From Deltaproteobacteria bacterium HGW-Deltaproteobacteria-12 (lineage in GTDB: Bacteria; Desulfobacterota; Syntrophia; Syntrophales; Smithellaceae), in contig PHBK01000012.1 in the NCBI GenBank assembly GCA_002840565.1, forward strand, positions 62,001-126,000: a stretch of 64,000 nt of DNA, in the 5' to 3' direction. Made by a program: the position numbers and the translations under genes. The first letter of the stretch is position 1. Every line of letters begins with the position of its first letter. A model generated the notes under the pieces. It was not told where the DNA came from and ran no database searches. It was given only the letters and a program-made list of their open reading frames with translations. Below are positions 35,070 through 44,827 of this stretch, piece after piece.

Positions 35070-36023
35070 ATGAAAAGCAGTCATATTTTTACCCATTTTA
35101 CATTTCAGCGCATAAGCATATTACTTATTGCTCTGGCTGTCTTTTTGATGGGTCTTGGGCAGCCAGCTTTGGCCGGTGTGTACGATACTTACCGGAGTTG
35201 GAGTTATTACACCGACAGTAACGGTAATACAACTTCGGATGACCACTTCTGGACCGATCAGAGCTTGTGGCAGGGGAGTAGTTCTGTTTTATACAATAAT
35301 AACAATTATGCTAAATCCTGGGTTGGATTCGGCAGCGGGGGCGATCTTGGAGCCAAGATAGGCGTCAGCGTTAATAATAGCATTAATGAAGTCTATTCAT
35401 CATCCTATTATCGGGACGATGGTTTCCAGTGCCCTGCGACGTCATGCGGTACGGCAGTGCCATTGGGCGGCAACTTTCAAATGCAACTGAAGCAGGATGG
35501 TACTTTTACGCTTGGTACGGCCAATTTCAGCCTGATGTATTATCTGCGGACACCTTCAACCGCCTATAACTTCCACTTTGCCGTACAGCAAGGAGAAATG
35601 GACTTGGAACCATATGGTTGGTTTTCTAGGGAGAATCTCGTCACCGGTCAGCAAACTGTAAAAAATATTGCAAGCAACCCGTCGTTTTTCAACTTGATTT
35701 GGGAAGACAATAACGATGATGGGATTTACAACTTCTCCTATGATTTCAGCTTTAATGGCAATACAAATGGTGTCGATTTTGGTGAAGAATTGAATGTGTC
35801 CGCTTTTGCAGACAGATCAAGCTCAGGATCCCAATTCGTCGATTCTGACAATTCCTTCCATGCGAACTTAACGCCGGATGCAGGAGCCTCTTTTTATCGC
35901 GGTGCCCAGCTGGTTGTTGGGAATTCCGGACCGCAAGAGTCAGTACCCGAGCCGGCCACCATGCTGCTTCTCGGCTTCGGGTTGCTCGGTATTGCCGGTG
36001 CCAGAAGAAAGTTAAAAAACTAA
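35070..36023 (+). CDS. PEP-CTERM sorting-signal protein, secreted
   Basis: 317 residues. A signal peptide (ISILLIALAVFLMGLGQPALA) is followed by an aromatic, Asn/Ser-rich beta-type body without a known domain. The C-terminal tail is textbook PEP-CTERM: VPEPATMLLLGFGLLG, one helix, then ARRKLKN. Such proteins are cut and sorted by an exosortase, usually linked to exopolysaccharide; no exosortase lies in the window. I chose ATG 35070 because of AGGAGGAG just upstream; an earlier in-frame ATG at 35007 has none. A strong terminator follows. Confidence 0.88.
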   Translation: MKSSHIFTHFTFQRISILLIALAVFLMGLGQPALAGVYDTYRSWSYYTDSNGNTTSDDHFWTDQSLWQGSSSVLYNNNNYAKSWVGFGSGGDLGAKIGVSVNNSINEVYSSSYYRDDGFQCPATSCGTAVPLGGNFQMQLKQDGTFTLGTANFSLMYYLRTPSTAYNFHFAVQQGEMDLEPYGWFSRENLVTGQQTVKNIASNPSFFNLIWEDNNDDGIYNFSYDFSFNGNTNGVDFGEELNVSAFADRSSSGSQFVDSDNSFHANLTPDAGASFYRGAQLVVGNSGPQESVPEPATMLLLGFGLLGIAGARRKLKN

Positions 36024-36050
36024 TCAAAGATATAAGCAGTTAAAGTAAAA

Positions 36051-36082
36051 AGGGCGGAGCCATTTGGCTCCGCCCTTTTTTT
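36051..36082 (+). terminator. Rho-independent terminator after the PEP-CTERM gene
   Basis: AGGGCGGAGCCA (36051-36062) pairs with TGGCTCCGCCCT (36065-36076), followed by seven T. The perfect stem of about 11 bp makes this a strong terminator. Confidence 0.9.
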
Positions 36083-36207
36083 GCGCATATCAACCGGTAG
36101 TGTTTGGGGCAGTCAATTGCATCACAGCAAAACTTTATAGTTATTATGTTCACCGGGACAAGACTTCATCTTGCTCGGTTTGTCACTCAAGTGCGGTTCC
36201 GGACAGA

Positions 36208-37389
36208 TTAATGCAGGGGGGATTGCACTACCGGCCGGTAGAGAAAAAGATTTTTGCGGATAAAACTGGTATTTTTTTCCAGGTCCTCAAAGGAATTGCA
36301 CACGTAAGTAACTACCAGCTTTCTGCCCCGGGCGAATTCCGGGTGCTCTTTGCCGGCATAGCAGAAATTATTTTTGTCATAGCGGGGACTTGTCCGGTCA
36401 ACTTCCGGAATTTGAGCGATCAGCACCTTGGGTTCGGCCCATGGGCCCTCCAGAGAGGATGCCGTTTGGTATAACATCTGGTCACCGTTGTTTCTCAGGG
36501 ACATGTAAACGGCGATCCATTTACCGTCATCCTGATGGTATCGCACGCTCAGCTCCGAAACGGCGGCATTCAACACAACCTTTACCGAAGCGGGATCAAG
36601 CTTTTTTTCCCACTGGCCATTCCTGGTCAAATACTCAATGGCTCCGGCAGGACTGCCTAGTTTGTCTGCGGGAATACGGGCCAGAATATTACCCAGAATG
36701 CTCACCCCATCTTTTGTTGAGCCGTAGAGCGGATAAAAATAAACATAGCCCCCGTGAACGACCGATGTGGTCGCAAAAGCCTTGATGCCGTCAGGAATTC
36801 CGGGTGTCAGGTCTATCTCATCAATAATCCACTGCTGTGGATCCGCACCCTCGAAGTTATTAATGCGGGCAAACTTGTGCCCGATAACTTCAAATTGGAA
36901 AGGTCCTTTGATCTCCGGATTGGCCTTGACTGATATGAGCGGGACGTAGAGTTTATGGTCAACAATAAAGGGATCCTGCGGCCACAGCCATTCCTTATCA
37001 CCAAAAAAGGAAACGAATTGCCCGTTTTTCTTTTTTATAAAATAGCGGATTTGAAATTTTGCATTGGCCGTGCAGGTGGAGACAGCCAGCGTTGTTCCCC
37101 AAACCACCTTCATATCAGCGCGATCCTGTCTTCCGGGCTGATCAGAAACAAAGGTGTCGCCAAAAAGCCACAGGACGCGCCGGTCATCCAGCCGGATGGA
37201 ATAAGCGCCATCCCCGCCATACCAGCCGTCCTGGTCGGGAAAACCGGGCAGGCATATGGCCGATTCGGACCGGGACTGAAAGGCCTTCTCCGGAAAGAAT
37301 GAACACGCTGGAATAAGCAGGAAAGGCAGCAACAGGGAAAGGCAGAGAGTCTTGCGCATTGTCTTTCCCATTAGCGGGAATTTTCTCAC
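36208..37389 (-). CDS. DUF4185 lipoprotein (beta-propeller-like)
   Basis: 393 residues from GTG 37389, chosen because AAAGGAG lies six bases before it. A lipobox LLIPAC marks a lipoprotein. The body carries the DUF4185 features DGAYSIRLDDRRVLWLFGDTFV, WLWPQDPFIVDHKLYVPLI and VHGGYVYFYPLYGS, as in families related to five-bladed propeller glycoside hydrolases. Whether it binds or cuts glycans is unknown. It is convergent with the PEP-CTERM gene. Confidence 0.75.
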   Translation of the reverse strand: MRKFPLMGKTMRKTLCLSLLLPFLLIPACSFFPEKAFQSRSESAICLPGFPDQDGWYGGDGAYSIRLDDRRVLWLFGDTFVSDQPGRQDRADMKVVWGTTLAVSTCTANAKFQIRYFIKKKNGQFVSFFGDKEWLWPQDPFIVDHKLYVPLISVKANPEIKGPFQFEVIGHKFARINNFEGADPQQWIIDEIDLTPGIPDGIKAFATTSVVHGGYVYFYPLYGSTKDGVSILGNILARIPADKLGSPAGAIEYLTRNGQWEKKLDPASVKVVLNAAVSELSVRYHQDDGKWIAVYMSLRNNGDQMLYQTASSLEGPWAEPKVLIAQIPEVDRTSPRYDKNNFCYAGKEHPEFARGRKLVVTYVCNSFEDLEKNTSFIRKNLFLYRPVVQSPLH

Positions 37390-37563
37390 TCGTTCTCCTT
37401 TTATCGAACCGGTTACAGAAAATCTCATAGTCAAAATGCTAAACTATAACTTCAACATTATGATCCTGATGCATGATATAATTAATATATTTAAAGACCA
37501 CCTATTTATGATGAAAGTATAGGAAACATGGCGCTGTCTGTCAAGAAAAGTTGTCCTCCTCGG

Positions 37564-40500
37564 TTAAATTGTATCGGAAATTTCCCGGATAAGCGAGTCT
37601 AACTTTTTCGGGGAGACAGGGTAGGGCGTCTTTAACTCCTGGGCAAAGAGCGATACCTTGAACTCCTCAATCATCCAGAATAATTCTTCAATCTTATCCT
37701 GCCTTGGCGAGTGAACGCAATGAGCGAAGCAATCTCTTAATTCACTAAATAAAACCGGATTGCCAAGGCGGTCTTCACCGCCTCGCGATGACAGGCTAGT
37801 ACTACTTAGCTTTTGTGCGGGAAGAGTGCCTTCTTTTTCCGGGGGAATCATTTGCCGCAGTTGCCGGGAATAAATTTCAATGCTTTCGATTTTTTTCCGG
37901 GCGGCGGCAAGATTAAGGCTGCCGCGTTCGGCACGCCAGGCCAGCGCCTTCAGATAGCGGGGTAATTCTTTCATCCGCTCGAAAGAATATAACTCGGGAA
38001 AATTGATGGGAACCAGGCGCAGAAGCTCTTCTTGCGTGTCTTTGAGGAATGTCAGCAAGAGTTTGTTGCCGGTATTTTTCTGCGCAAGTTTCTGCAAAAG
38101 GGAATGGGTCTCACTGAAGGCTTCTAAAACAGGATCAATGGCAGCCAGCAGCTGCTGACCGGAGGGCAGGATTTGGGAATCAATCATTGCGGCATGCCGG
38201 AAAAACTCTTCCGGCGAGCGCCACGGCCGGCCCAACAAATTCATTTTAACTTTTTGCAGCACCGATTGCTCCAGGTGTTTGGGATTGCCGATTTTTGCCG
38301 CCCATAATTTTGATAAACCCGTGAGCGTAATATTTTTTTTGAGCTGTCTTAATTTGTCATGGAAATGAATGCCGTAAAGGGCGGCAACGCCCCGGAGATG
38401 ATGGATTTCACTTTCTTTTTGATCGGAAAAGAGCCGCAGATTAATCGTACCGTCCGCTTCCTGCAGCGCGGTATAGGCATAACCCACCAGGCCATGCAAA
38501 TTGGTCAGGGGAATCTTTTCCGGCAGTGCTCCGAAGTTCCAGCTTTGTACATCATCCTGTTCCCACCGCGGGCGGATTTTTTCCAGGGCATCGATATTAA
38601 CCGAGTCGGCCAGCTCTTCCTGCAGCGAGAACAGATCGCGGCTCACCTTAACTTCGGCGCCTTTTTCATCGATCACGCTGTAAAGAACATTCAAATGCTC
38701 CGGCAGCTTTTCCATGTTCCAGGCTTCCGGCGGGACGGTAATCTGGTATTTATCCTGGATAAAACGGCTCAGGGCCTGGGGCAGGGGTATTTGGGAGTAG
38801 GCCGTCTCGCTGATGAACTGACCGGCAATCTGAGAGGGAGCGGGCAGTTTCAGCCGCAGGCCTTTCGGTAAAGACTTCAGCAAATGCAAAGTTTTTTCCT
38901 GCGATAAACTGGGAAGACAGCGCTCCGGGTTACCCGCCGCCGCCTTCGAGATCAGCCCCAGCGGGATTTTCATAGTTACGCCGTCATTGCTTTTGCCGGG
39001 GGCAAAATTGTAGGAACAGGCAAAGGCCGCATCACCGATTTTGATTTTATCCGGGTATTTGGCTATTTCCTCTGCGTCCGGTTCGACAGCGATGAAGTCT
39101 TCGGCGCGAAAACGCAGGAAATCGTCGCTGCCTCTTTCCCGGATCAGTTTTAGAAGGGAGCGGATATCGGAAATAACCGGAAGTCTTTGCTCATAGAGGC
39201 CGGCAATCGCATGCTCATCAATGACAAGTCCGCGTTTGCGCAGTTTTTCTTCGGTGATCCGGGCTTTTTCCCACAGATTTAAATTATGTTCCAGGAAGGG
39301 AATTTTGCGGCTGACTTCGCCGGTAACCAGGGCTTCCCGAATGAATATGGAGCGGGCTTCCTCCGGATTAATTCTTTCGTAGGCAACCGCCCTTTTTTCG
39401 ACAACCGTCAGGCCGAAAAGCGTTACCTTTTCCAGGGCGACAACCTGACCGCGGTTTTTCTCCCAATGAGCTGCGGCATAAGAATAGCGGCAATTATTCC
39501 CGCCCACTTCTTCGAGCCATTCGCTTTTAATGTTGCCCACAGTGCGGGCAAACAAACGGGATGTTTGCGTAATTTCCGCGGCGACAATCCAGCTGCCGGC
39601 GCGGTTAAAAAGGCCGGAGCCCGGATAAATCATTACCTCCCGGCTTTTCGCGGCCAGGTAGAAGTTCTTCTCCTTCTTCAGGGCGATATGGGATAAATAA
39701 CCGCTGAGGATGCATTTGTGAATTTTATCATAAAGAGTCTGGTCTATTTCTATCTTGACGTGTTTCTTTATTTTTGCCGGCATTTTGTCTCCGGCCATAA
39801 TGCTGATTATCTGCTGATAGATATCCCGCCACTCAATCATCCTTTTATAGGAAAGAAAATGCTCATGGCAGAATTTGCGCAGCTTGTTTTGCGTCTGCAG
39901 CCTTTCCCAGATATCGTGGTAATGATTCCAGATGTTCAGAAAGGTCAGAAAATCCGATTCGGGATGCTGAAAAAGGGCATGAGCCTTGGCGGCCTGGTCG
40001 GCTTTCTCATAGGGGCGCTCGCGGGGATCCTGAATGCTCAAGGCCGCAGCGATTATGGCGACTTCATTGGCGCATCCTTCCTTTTGCGCTTCAATCAAGA
40101 TGCGGGAAATGCGGGGATCGAGCGGCAGCTGTGCCATAGACTTGCCGATGGCGGTCAGTCTGTAAGAGCCGGCCTCTTCGTCAGCGGAAATCTTTTCAAT
40201 TGCCCCCAAATCGTCCAGAATATCCAGGCCGTCCCGGATGCTTTTGGGGTGAGGGCGATCAATAAAGGGAAAGCTGTGCACCGAGCCCAGGTTGAGCGAG
40301 AGCATCCGCAAAACAACGCCGGCCAGATTGGAGCGCATTATTTCCGGCGCGGTGTATAGCTGGCGCTCAAAATAATCATCGGCGGAGTACAGGCGGATGC
40401 AAATGCCGTTTTGCACCCGTCCGCAGCGGCCTTTGCGCTGTTCGGCGCTGCTGCGGGAAATGGGTTTTATCGGCAGGCCGGTTGTCTGGCTGCGGGGATT

Positions 40501-41628
40501 ATATTCCAGCTGCCGGGCGAGCCCCGAGTCGATCACATATTTAATGCCGGGAATGGTCAGAGAAGTTTCGGCAATATTCGTGGCCACAATTATTTTCTGC
40601 CGGTCGATCTTGTCAAAAACAAGCTTTTGCCGGCTGCCCGAGAGCCGCGCATACAAAGGCAGGACGAGCCCGGAGCATCTTTTGGTTAAACGTTCGCAGG
40701 CCTCCCGGATATCCTGCTCGGTAGGCAGGAAAATGAGAATGTCGTCATAGCGTCTCTCCTGCTGTAATCTCTCCACGCAGGCAATAGCCTCATCGACATA
40801 AGTCGCTTCGCCTTTTTCTTCGGCCACCGGATCGATTGGCTGATAGCGCACTTCTACGGGGAACATCCGGCCGGAAACTTCGATCACCGGCGCCTGCGAG
40901 AAAGCCTCGGAGAATTTAGCCGTGTCAATCGTCGCCGACGTGATGATGAGTTTTAAGTCCTGTCGCTTCTCCAGCAGTGTCCGTAAAAATCCCAGGATAA
41001 AATCAATGTTGAGACTGCGTTCATGGGCTTCATCGACAATAATCGTGTCGTAGGAAAGCAGGAGCGGGTCGCTGACCGTTTCCGCCAGCAGAATTCCGTC
41101 GGTCATTACTTTGATGAGCGGTTCGGCCGATGCCTTTTCTTCAAACCGGATTTTATAGGCAATGGATTTACCGCAGGGCTCGCCCAGTTCGTCGGCGATG
41201 CGCTGGGCAATGCTGGTGGCGGCAATCCGTCTGGGCTGCGTAAGCCCGATCATCCCGCGCCGTCCCCGGCCTGCCGCCAGGCACATTTTGGGGATTTGCG
41301 TTGTCTTGCCGGAGCCGGTCTCGCCGGTGATGATTACTACCCTGTTTTTTTCGATTGCCGCAATAATTTCATTTTTCTTTGCCGCTATGGGTAAATCCTG
41401 GGGAAAACGCAAAAGCGGAATGCTTTGGGTTCGTCGGTCACAGCGCTGCAGCGAAGAATCTATTTTTTTTTGCAGGGATAGTAATTTCTTAAAGGAGACG
41501 GCGGCACCGTCGACAATTCTTTTTTGTTCGATGGCGGCCAGAGCCCTGCTGATGGAATAATGATCCACCGCCATAGTCCTGCCGCTATTATTTTTTATCC
41601 GTTGGATGAACTGACTGATGGAAGGCAA
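37564..41628 (-). CDS. hrpA: DEAH-box ATP-dependent RNA helicase HrpA
   Basis: 1354 residues, typical for HrpA. Walker A GETGSGKT at 102-109, DEAH at 199-202, SATID after it, and QRKGRCGRVQNGICIRLYS (motif VI) are intact, as are the long C-terminal domains. It unwinds RNA and is tied to ribosome rescue in E. coli. Near the C-terminus, a 97-bp palindromic repeat (37699-37795) has inserted into the coding sequence and is translated as foreign-looking residues including LSSRGGEDRLGNP and HCVHSPRQ, without breaking the frame. Confidence 0.92.
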   Translation of the reverse strand: MPSISQFIQRIKNNSGRTMAVDHYSISRALAAIEQKRIVDGAAVSFKKLLSLQKKIDSSLQRCDRRTQSIPLLRFPQDLPIAAKKNEIIAAIEKNRVVIITGETGSGKTTQIPKMCLAAGRGRRGMIGLTQPRRIAATSIAQRIADELGEPCGKSIAYKIRFEEKASAEPLIKVMTDGILLAETVSDPLLLSYDTIIVDEAHERSLNIDFILGFLRTLLEKRQDLKLIITSATIDTAKFSEAFSQAPVIEVSGRMFPVEVRYQPIDPVAEEKGEATYVDEAIACVERLQQERRYDDILIFLPTEQDIREACERLTKRCSGLVLPLYARLSGSRQKLVFDKIDRQKIIVATNIAETSLTIPGIKYVIDSGLARQLEYNPRSQTTGLPIKPISRSSAEQRKGRCGRVQNGICIRLYSADDYFERQLYTAPEIMRSNLAGVVLRMLSLNLGSVHSFPFIDRPHPKSIRDGLDILDDLGAIEKISADEEAGSYRLTAIGKSMAQLPLDPRISRILIEAQKEGCANEVAIIAAALSIQDPRERPYEKADQAAKAHALFQHPESDFLTFLNIWNHYHDIWERLQTQNKLRKFCHEHFLSYKRMIEWRDIYQQIISIMAGDKMPAKIKKHVKIEIDQTLYDKIHKCILSGYLSHIALKKEKNFYLAAKSREVMIYPGSGLFNRAGSWIVAAEITQTSRLFARTVGNIKSEWLEEVGGNNCRYSYAAAHWEKNRGQVVALEKVTLFGLTVVEKRAVAYERINPEEARSIFIREALVTGEVSRKIPFLEHNLNLWEKARITEEKLRKRGLVIDEHAIAGLYEQRLPVISDIRSLLKLIRERGSDDFLRFRAEDFIAVEPDAEEIAKYPDKIKIGDAAFACSYNFAPGKSNDGVTMKIPLGLISKAAAGNPERCLPSLSQEKTLHLLKSLPKGLRLKLPAPSQIAGQFISETAYSQIPLPQALSRFIQDKYQITVPPEAWNMEKLPEHLNVLYSVIDEKGAEVKVSRDLFSLQEELADSVNIDALEKIRPRWEQDDVQSWNFGALPEKIPLTNLHGLVGYAYTALQEADGTINLRLFSDQKESEIHHLRGVAALYGIHFHDKLRQLKKNITLTGLSKLWAAKIGNPKHLEQSVLQKVKMNLLGRPWRSPEEFFRHAAMIDSQILPSGQQLLAAIDPVLEAFSETHSLLQKLAQKNTGNKLLLTFLKDTQEELLRLVPINFPELYSFERMKELPRYLKALAWRAERGSLNLAAARKKIESIEIYSRQLRQMIPPEKEGTLPAQKLSSTSLSSRGGEDRLGNPVLFSELRDCFAHCVHSPRQDKIEELFWMIEEFKVSLFAQELKTPYPVSPKKLDSLIREISDTI
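37699..37795. repeat. Palindromic repeat inserted in hrpA coding sequence
   Basis: On the minus strand it reads as the common motif CTGTCATCGCGAGGCGG ... GGCAATC ... GAGATTGCTTCGCTCATTGCG, ending in CCAAGGCAGG: an imperfect inverted repeat of about 97 bp. The same family occurs just upstream of hrpA at 41713-41805, sharing GAAGCAATCTC and the CATTGCG ends. Confidence 0.75.
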
Positions 41629-41712
41629 ACAAACTCCCCCTGAAATATCGAATCCCAGATTACCAAATTGAAAAAAACAGTTTCAAAAAAAAGCAATAAA
41701 CACAAGAAACCA

Positions 41713-41805
41713 GTCATTGCGAATTCCGCTGCAGCGGGATGAAGCAATCTCATAAGGGCATTAATATTAAAGAGATTGCCGCGTCGCTTTGCTCCTCGCA
41801 AAGAC
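41713..41805. repeat. Palindromic repeat between hrpA and the DUF4139 gene
   Basis: GTCATTGCGA ... GAAGCAATCTC (41713-41751) faces GAGATTGCC ... CGCAAAGAC (41772-41805): an imperfect hairpin of about 93 bp with no coding content. This is the second copy of the family found inside hrpA. Confidence 0.75.
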
Positions 41806-41840
41806 ACATAAATACGTTTAGCAAAGGTCTTATACTAAAT

Positions 41841-43400
41841 TCAGCGCCGCCATCCCAAATCCAGATCCATGTCTTTTGGTGCTTCCAGTTCGATCTTGTT
41901 TTCAATGATTACTTTCTGCCGGGCGGGCACCTCGACAACCCAGACAAATTTGGCGTGATCTTTTTGGACCGGCTCCGGATTCTGCTTGAAGGTCAGGCGG
42001 ATTCTTTCATCACGGGGCTGCGGCACCGGCTCTTCAATCCTTAATATGATGTTGCTGCCGCCTGTATTCCTGGCTTCGATTAACCATTGCCAGGTCTGCG
42101 TCTGTTTGTTTTGAAAAACTGTTTTGGCGCCGGCTTTGTCCGTCAGTGTGGAGCTGGTTACCGAAATCAAGGGGCTTGTTCCGAAATAGAGCGATCCTTC
42201 TGATCCGGCAAAGGCAAAATTCCTCTTGCCTAAGACCGCACCATCAATCAGCAATAAGGCCTCGCCGGAAGGTATTTCCACGGGATTGGCCAGTTTGATC
42301 TGAGCGCGGACGAAAGCCTGCTGGCCCAGGCTCGGACGGGCCAGAAAAAGGAACTCTGCCGGCCAGTTCTCTTCCTTAATTTTAATCCGCTGCCGAGAGC
42401 CGGCCGGAAGGTCTTTCTTGCCGACAGACCAAACCGAGTAAGTTGTTTTAACAGCCTCCACGGCGGAATCCTGACTTTCCTCAGGAGCGGCAGCTTTTTG
42501 CTCCATTGACCTTGCAGCCAGCATATTTTCACTCTGCAGCGACTTGGAAAGACGGCGACGCTGCTTGATTATCCAATCCGGCAAATCGGGCGGTGTTACC
42601 GTCAGGGCAGGCTGCAGGGTGGCTAAATTAATTTGCACCTGTTTCCAATCCATGCCGGAAGACTGCCATACTTGTGCGTCCCAGGCAAAGGCGACTTTGT
42701 TTTCCGCGGGCAGTGCTTCGATCCGGTAAAGCGGCAGCCAGCCGCAGCCAGCCAGATTGTAATCATAGGAAAGAACTATTTCCGTGGGGGAGAGAATGGA
42801 AAAGGTCAGCGTTGCTTCCCAGGCTGTTTCTTTGCTGCCGGCAGCCCGATTCAGGCTGTCCTGGAGTTCTTTTACCTTCTTGTCAATCTTCTCCACCTCT
42901 GTTTCGAGGCCGAACTTCTCCTGGCTGGACTTTTTGACATTTCTGCCGATCGCCGCGGCTAAAGTATCGGCCTCGGCAACGTTCTTGGTTTTGGCTTTTG
43001 TCTGCATCTGCCAGAACTGCAACTGCACCTCGAGGGCCTGCAATTTTGCCTGCAGGTCTTTGCGGTCGCCCTTCAACTTGCTTATTTGTTTGCGCAGCTC
43101 GGCAATGCGGGCTTCATCCTGGCGGGTGATTGCTTTTACCTGGATATCATCAATCTTAATCCGGCTGTTGGCCGGCAGTGCTACAAATAGCGATTCCGGA
43201 TCGGCCTGCGGCGGCAGCGTTAAAACGGCGCGGCATTTATCATTATTAGAGCATTGCGGAATAACCTTTGTCGTCTCCATTACTTTGGCCGTATTGGGGA
43301 AAAAAGTAACTTCCTTAACGGCGGCCTGGGCGGCAAAAGAAAAAGACAAAACGATTGCTATTGATGCCCACAACGATAAATGATTTGTTTTAAGATTCAT
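41841..43400 (-). CDS. DUF4139 (mucoidy-inhibitor MuiA-like) secreted protein
   Basis: 519 residues from ATG 43400 (a GTG at 43409 is also possible; AAGGAG is three bases from one and twelve from the other). A signal peptide (ASIAIVLSFSFAAQA) precedes a coiled-coil region (ARIAELRKQISKLKGDRKDL and on) within the N-terminal DUF4140-like part, and the C-terminal DUF4139 domain with the closing IENKIELEAPKDMDLDLGW. The family is widespread; its biochemical role is not settled. Confidence 0.8.
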   Translation of the reverse strand: MNLKTNHLSLWASIAIVLSFSFAAQAAVKEVTFFPNTAKVMETTKVIPQCSNNDKCRAVLTLPPQADPESLFVALPANSRIKIDDIQVKAITRQDEARIAELRKQISKLKGDRKDLQAKLQALEVQLQFWQMQTKAKTKNVAEADTLAAAIGRNVKKSSQEKFGLETEVEKIDKKVKELQDSLNRAAGSKETAWEATLTFSILSPTEIVLSYDYNLAGCGWLPLYRIEALPAENKVAFAWDAQVWQSSGMDWKQVQINLATLQPALTVTPPDLPDWIIKQRRRLSKSLQSENMLAARSMEQKAAAPEESQDSAVEAVKTTYSVWSVGKKDLPAGSRQRIKIKEENWPAEFLFLARPSLGQQAFVRAQIKLANPVEIPSGEALLLIDGAVLGKRNFAFAGSEGSLYFGTSPLISVTSSTLTDKAGAKTVFQNKQTQTWQWLIEARNTGGSNIILRIEEPVPQPRDERIRLTFKQNPEPVQKDHAKFVWVVEVPARQKVIIENKIELEAPKDMDLDLGWRR

Positions 43401-43417
43401 AATTCTCACGAGCTCCT

Positions 43418-44743
43418 TCAGCTATGAAAGCTTTTTTTGATCCGGAGAGCAATTTCTCTTACTTTCTGCATGATTTCATTTTCATCAATAGTTAAGAGCT
43501 GCCGGTTTTCCATAACAACCCGGCCGTTGATTATTGTTGTATCGACATCAGCCCCGCCGGCGGCATAAACAAGATGCGAATATTCGGAATAAAGAGGAGT
43601 CAGGTGCGGCTTGTTCAATCCGATAATAATGATATCGGCTTTTTTGCCCGCTTCCAGCGAGCCGATGATATTTCCCATGCCCAGAGCCCGGGCGCCTTCT
43701 ATTGTTGCCATCCGCACAACCGTCCGGGCATCCATTACTGTCGGATCAAGCCTTGCCGCTTTGTGCAGCAGGGCGGCGGTGGACATATCCTTAAACATAT
43801 CCAGAGTGTTATTGCTGGCACATCCGTCAGTGCCCAGACCGACCGTAATGCCCGCTTTGAGCATGTCCGGCACAGGCGCTATCCCGCTCGCCAGTTTCAT
43901 GTTGCTGACGGGATTGTGCGAAACTTTGCAGCCGTATTCGGCAAAAAGGCGCAGATCATCTTCGGATAAGCAGACGCAGTGAAAAGCAATCAGCCGCTCG
44001 TGGAGATAGTTGATCTCTTTTAAGAAAGAAACAGCTCCCTTGCCCAATTTTTGCTCGAGCTGGTTTTTTTCCGCCTGATTTTCCAACAAATGAAGGCCCA
44101 GCGGCACGGAATAATCGTCAGCCAGTTTACCTGCAGCCGTCAGCAGGGCAGGGGAACAGGTGTATAAAGCATGAGGCTCCACGATAATGTTAACCAGGGG
44201 ATCGTTCTGCCATTTTTCAATGAGCATCCGGGTGTAATCCAGGCCTTCGGCCGGAGATTTAACATTCGGCGAAGGAAAATCAAAAAGAACTTCACCCACC
44301 AGGCAGCGGAGCCCGGCCTGTTTTGCCGCCCGGGCTGTTTCATCTTCAAAAATATACATGTCACAGAAAGTAGTAGTTCCCGATTTAATCATTTCGGCGG
44401 CGGCAAGAAGAGTGCCCCAGTAAGCCAGATTCTTGTTGACATTTTTTGCTTCAGCCGGAAACATATAATTATTCAGCCAATCCATCAGTTCCAGATCATC
44501 GGCCATGCCGCGGAAACAGGTCATGGCGGCGTGAGTGTGGCAGTTAACGAAACCGGGCATAACCAGCGAATTTTCCGCATTGATAGTTTTTTTTGCTTGA
44601 TACTTTTTTGCTAATTCTTCCGCCTGGCCGATGTCAATTATATCACTGCCCTTGATGGCTATGGCCGATCGATCCGGTGCAGCATTGGTGGAGTTAAGGA
44701 GAAGTGTCCTGCCGCCGTTAATGAGAATGTCAATTTCCTGCAT
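43418..44743 (-). CDS. mtaD: 5-methylthioadenosine/S-adenosylhomocysteine deaminase
   Basis: 441 residues from ATG 44743 (AAAGG ten bases before it; an earlier ATG at 44761 lacks a site). Amidohydrolase metal sites are intact: PGFVNCHTHAAMTCFRG, LGLHLLENQAEK, IAFHCVCLSEDD and VGLGTDGCASNNTLDMF. It deaminates methylthioadenosine or S-adenosylhomocysteine to the inosine form, a salvage step that fits a cell making polyamines and using SAM. The gene lies alone upstream of a heptamer tract. Confidence 0.88.
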   Translation of the reverse strand: MQEIDILINGGRTLLLNSTNAAPDRSAIAIKGSDIIDIGQAEELAKKYQAKKTINAENSLVMPGFVNCHTHAAMTCFRGMADDLELMDWLNNYMFPAEAKNVNKNLAYWGTLLAAAEMIKSGTTTFCDMYIFEDETARAAKQAGLRCLVGEVLFDFPSPNVKSPAEGLDYTRMLIEKWQNDPLVNIIVEPHALYTCSPALLTAAGKLADDYSVPLGLHLLENQAEKNQLEQKLGKGAVSFLKEINYLHERLIAFHCVCLSEDDLRLFAEYGCKVSHNPVSNMKLASGIAPVPDMLKAGITVGLGTDGCASNNTLDMFKDMSTAALLHKAARLDPTVMDARTVVRMATIEGARALGMGNIIGSLEAGKKADIIIIGLNKPHLTPLYSEYSHLVYAAGGADVDTTIINGRVVMENRQLLTIDENEIMQKVREIALRIKKSFHS

Positions 44744-44827
44744 GGGAGGGATGCCTTTCATTTTGGTTGATTTTGCTTAACATACAAGCCGTCATATCTT
44801 CAAGAAGCAAATAAATAGGTATTTAGC

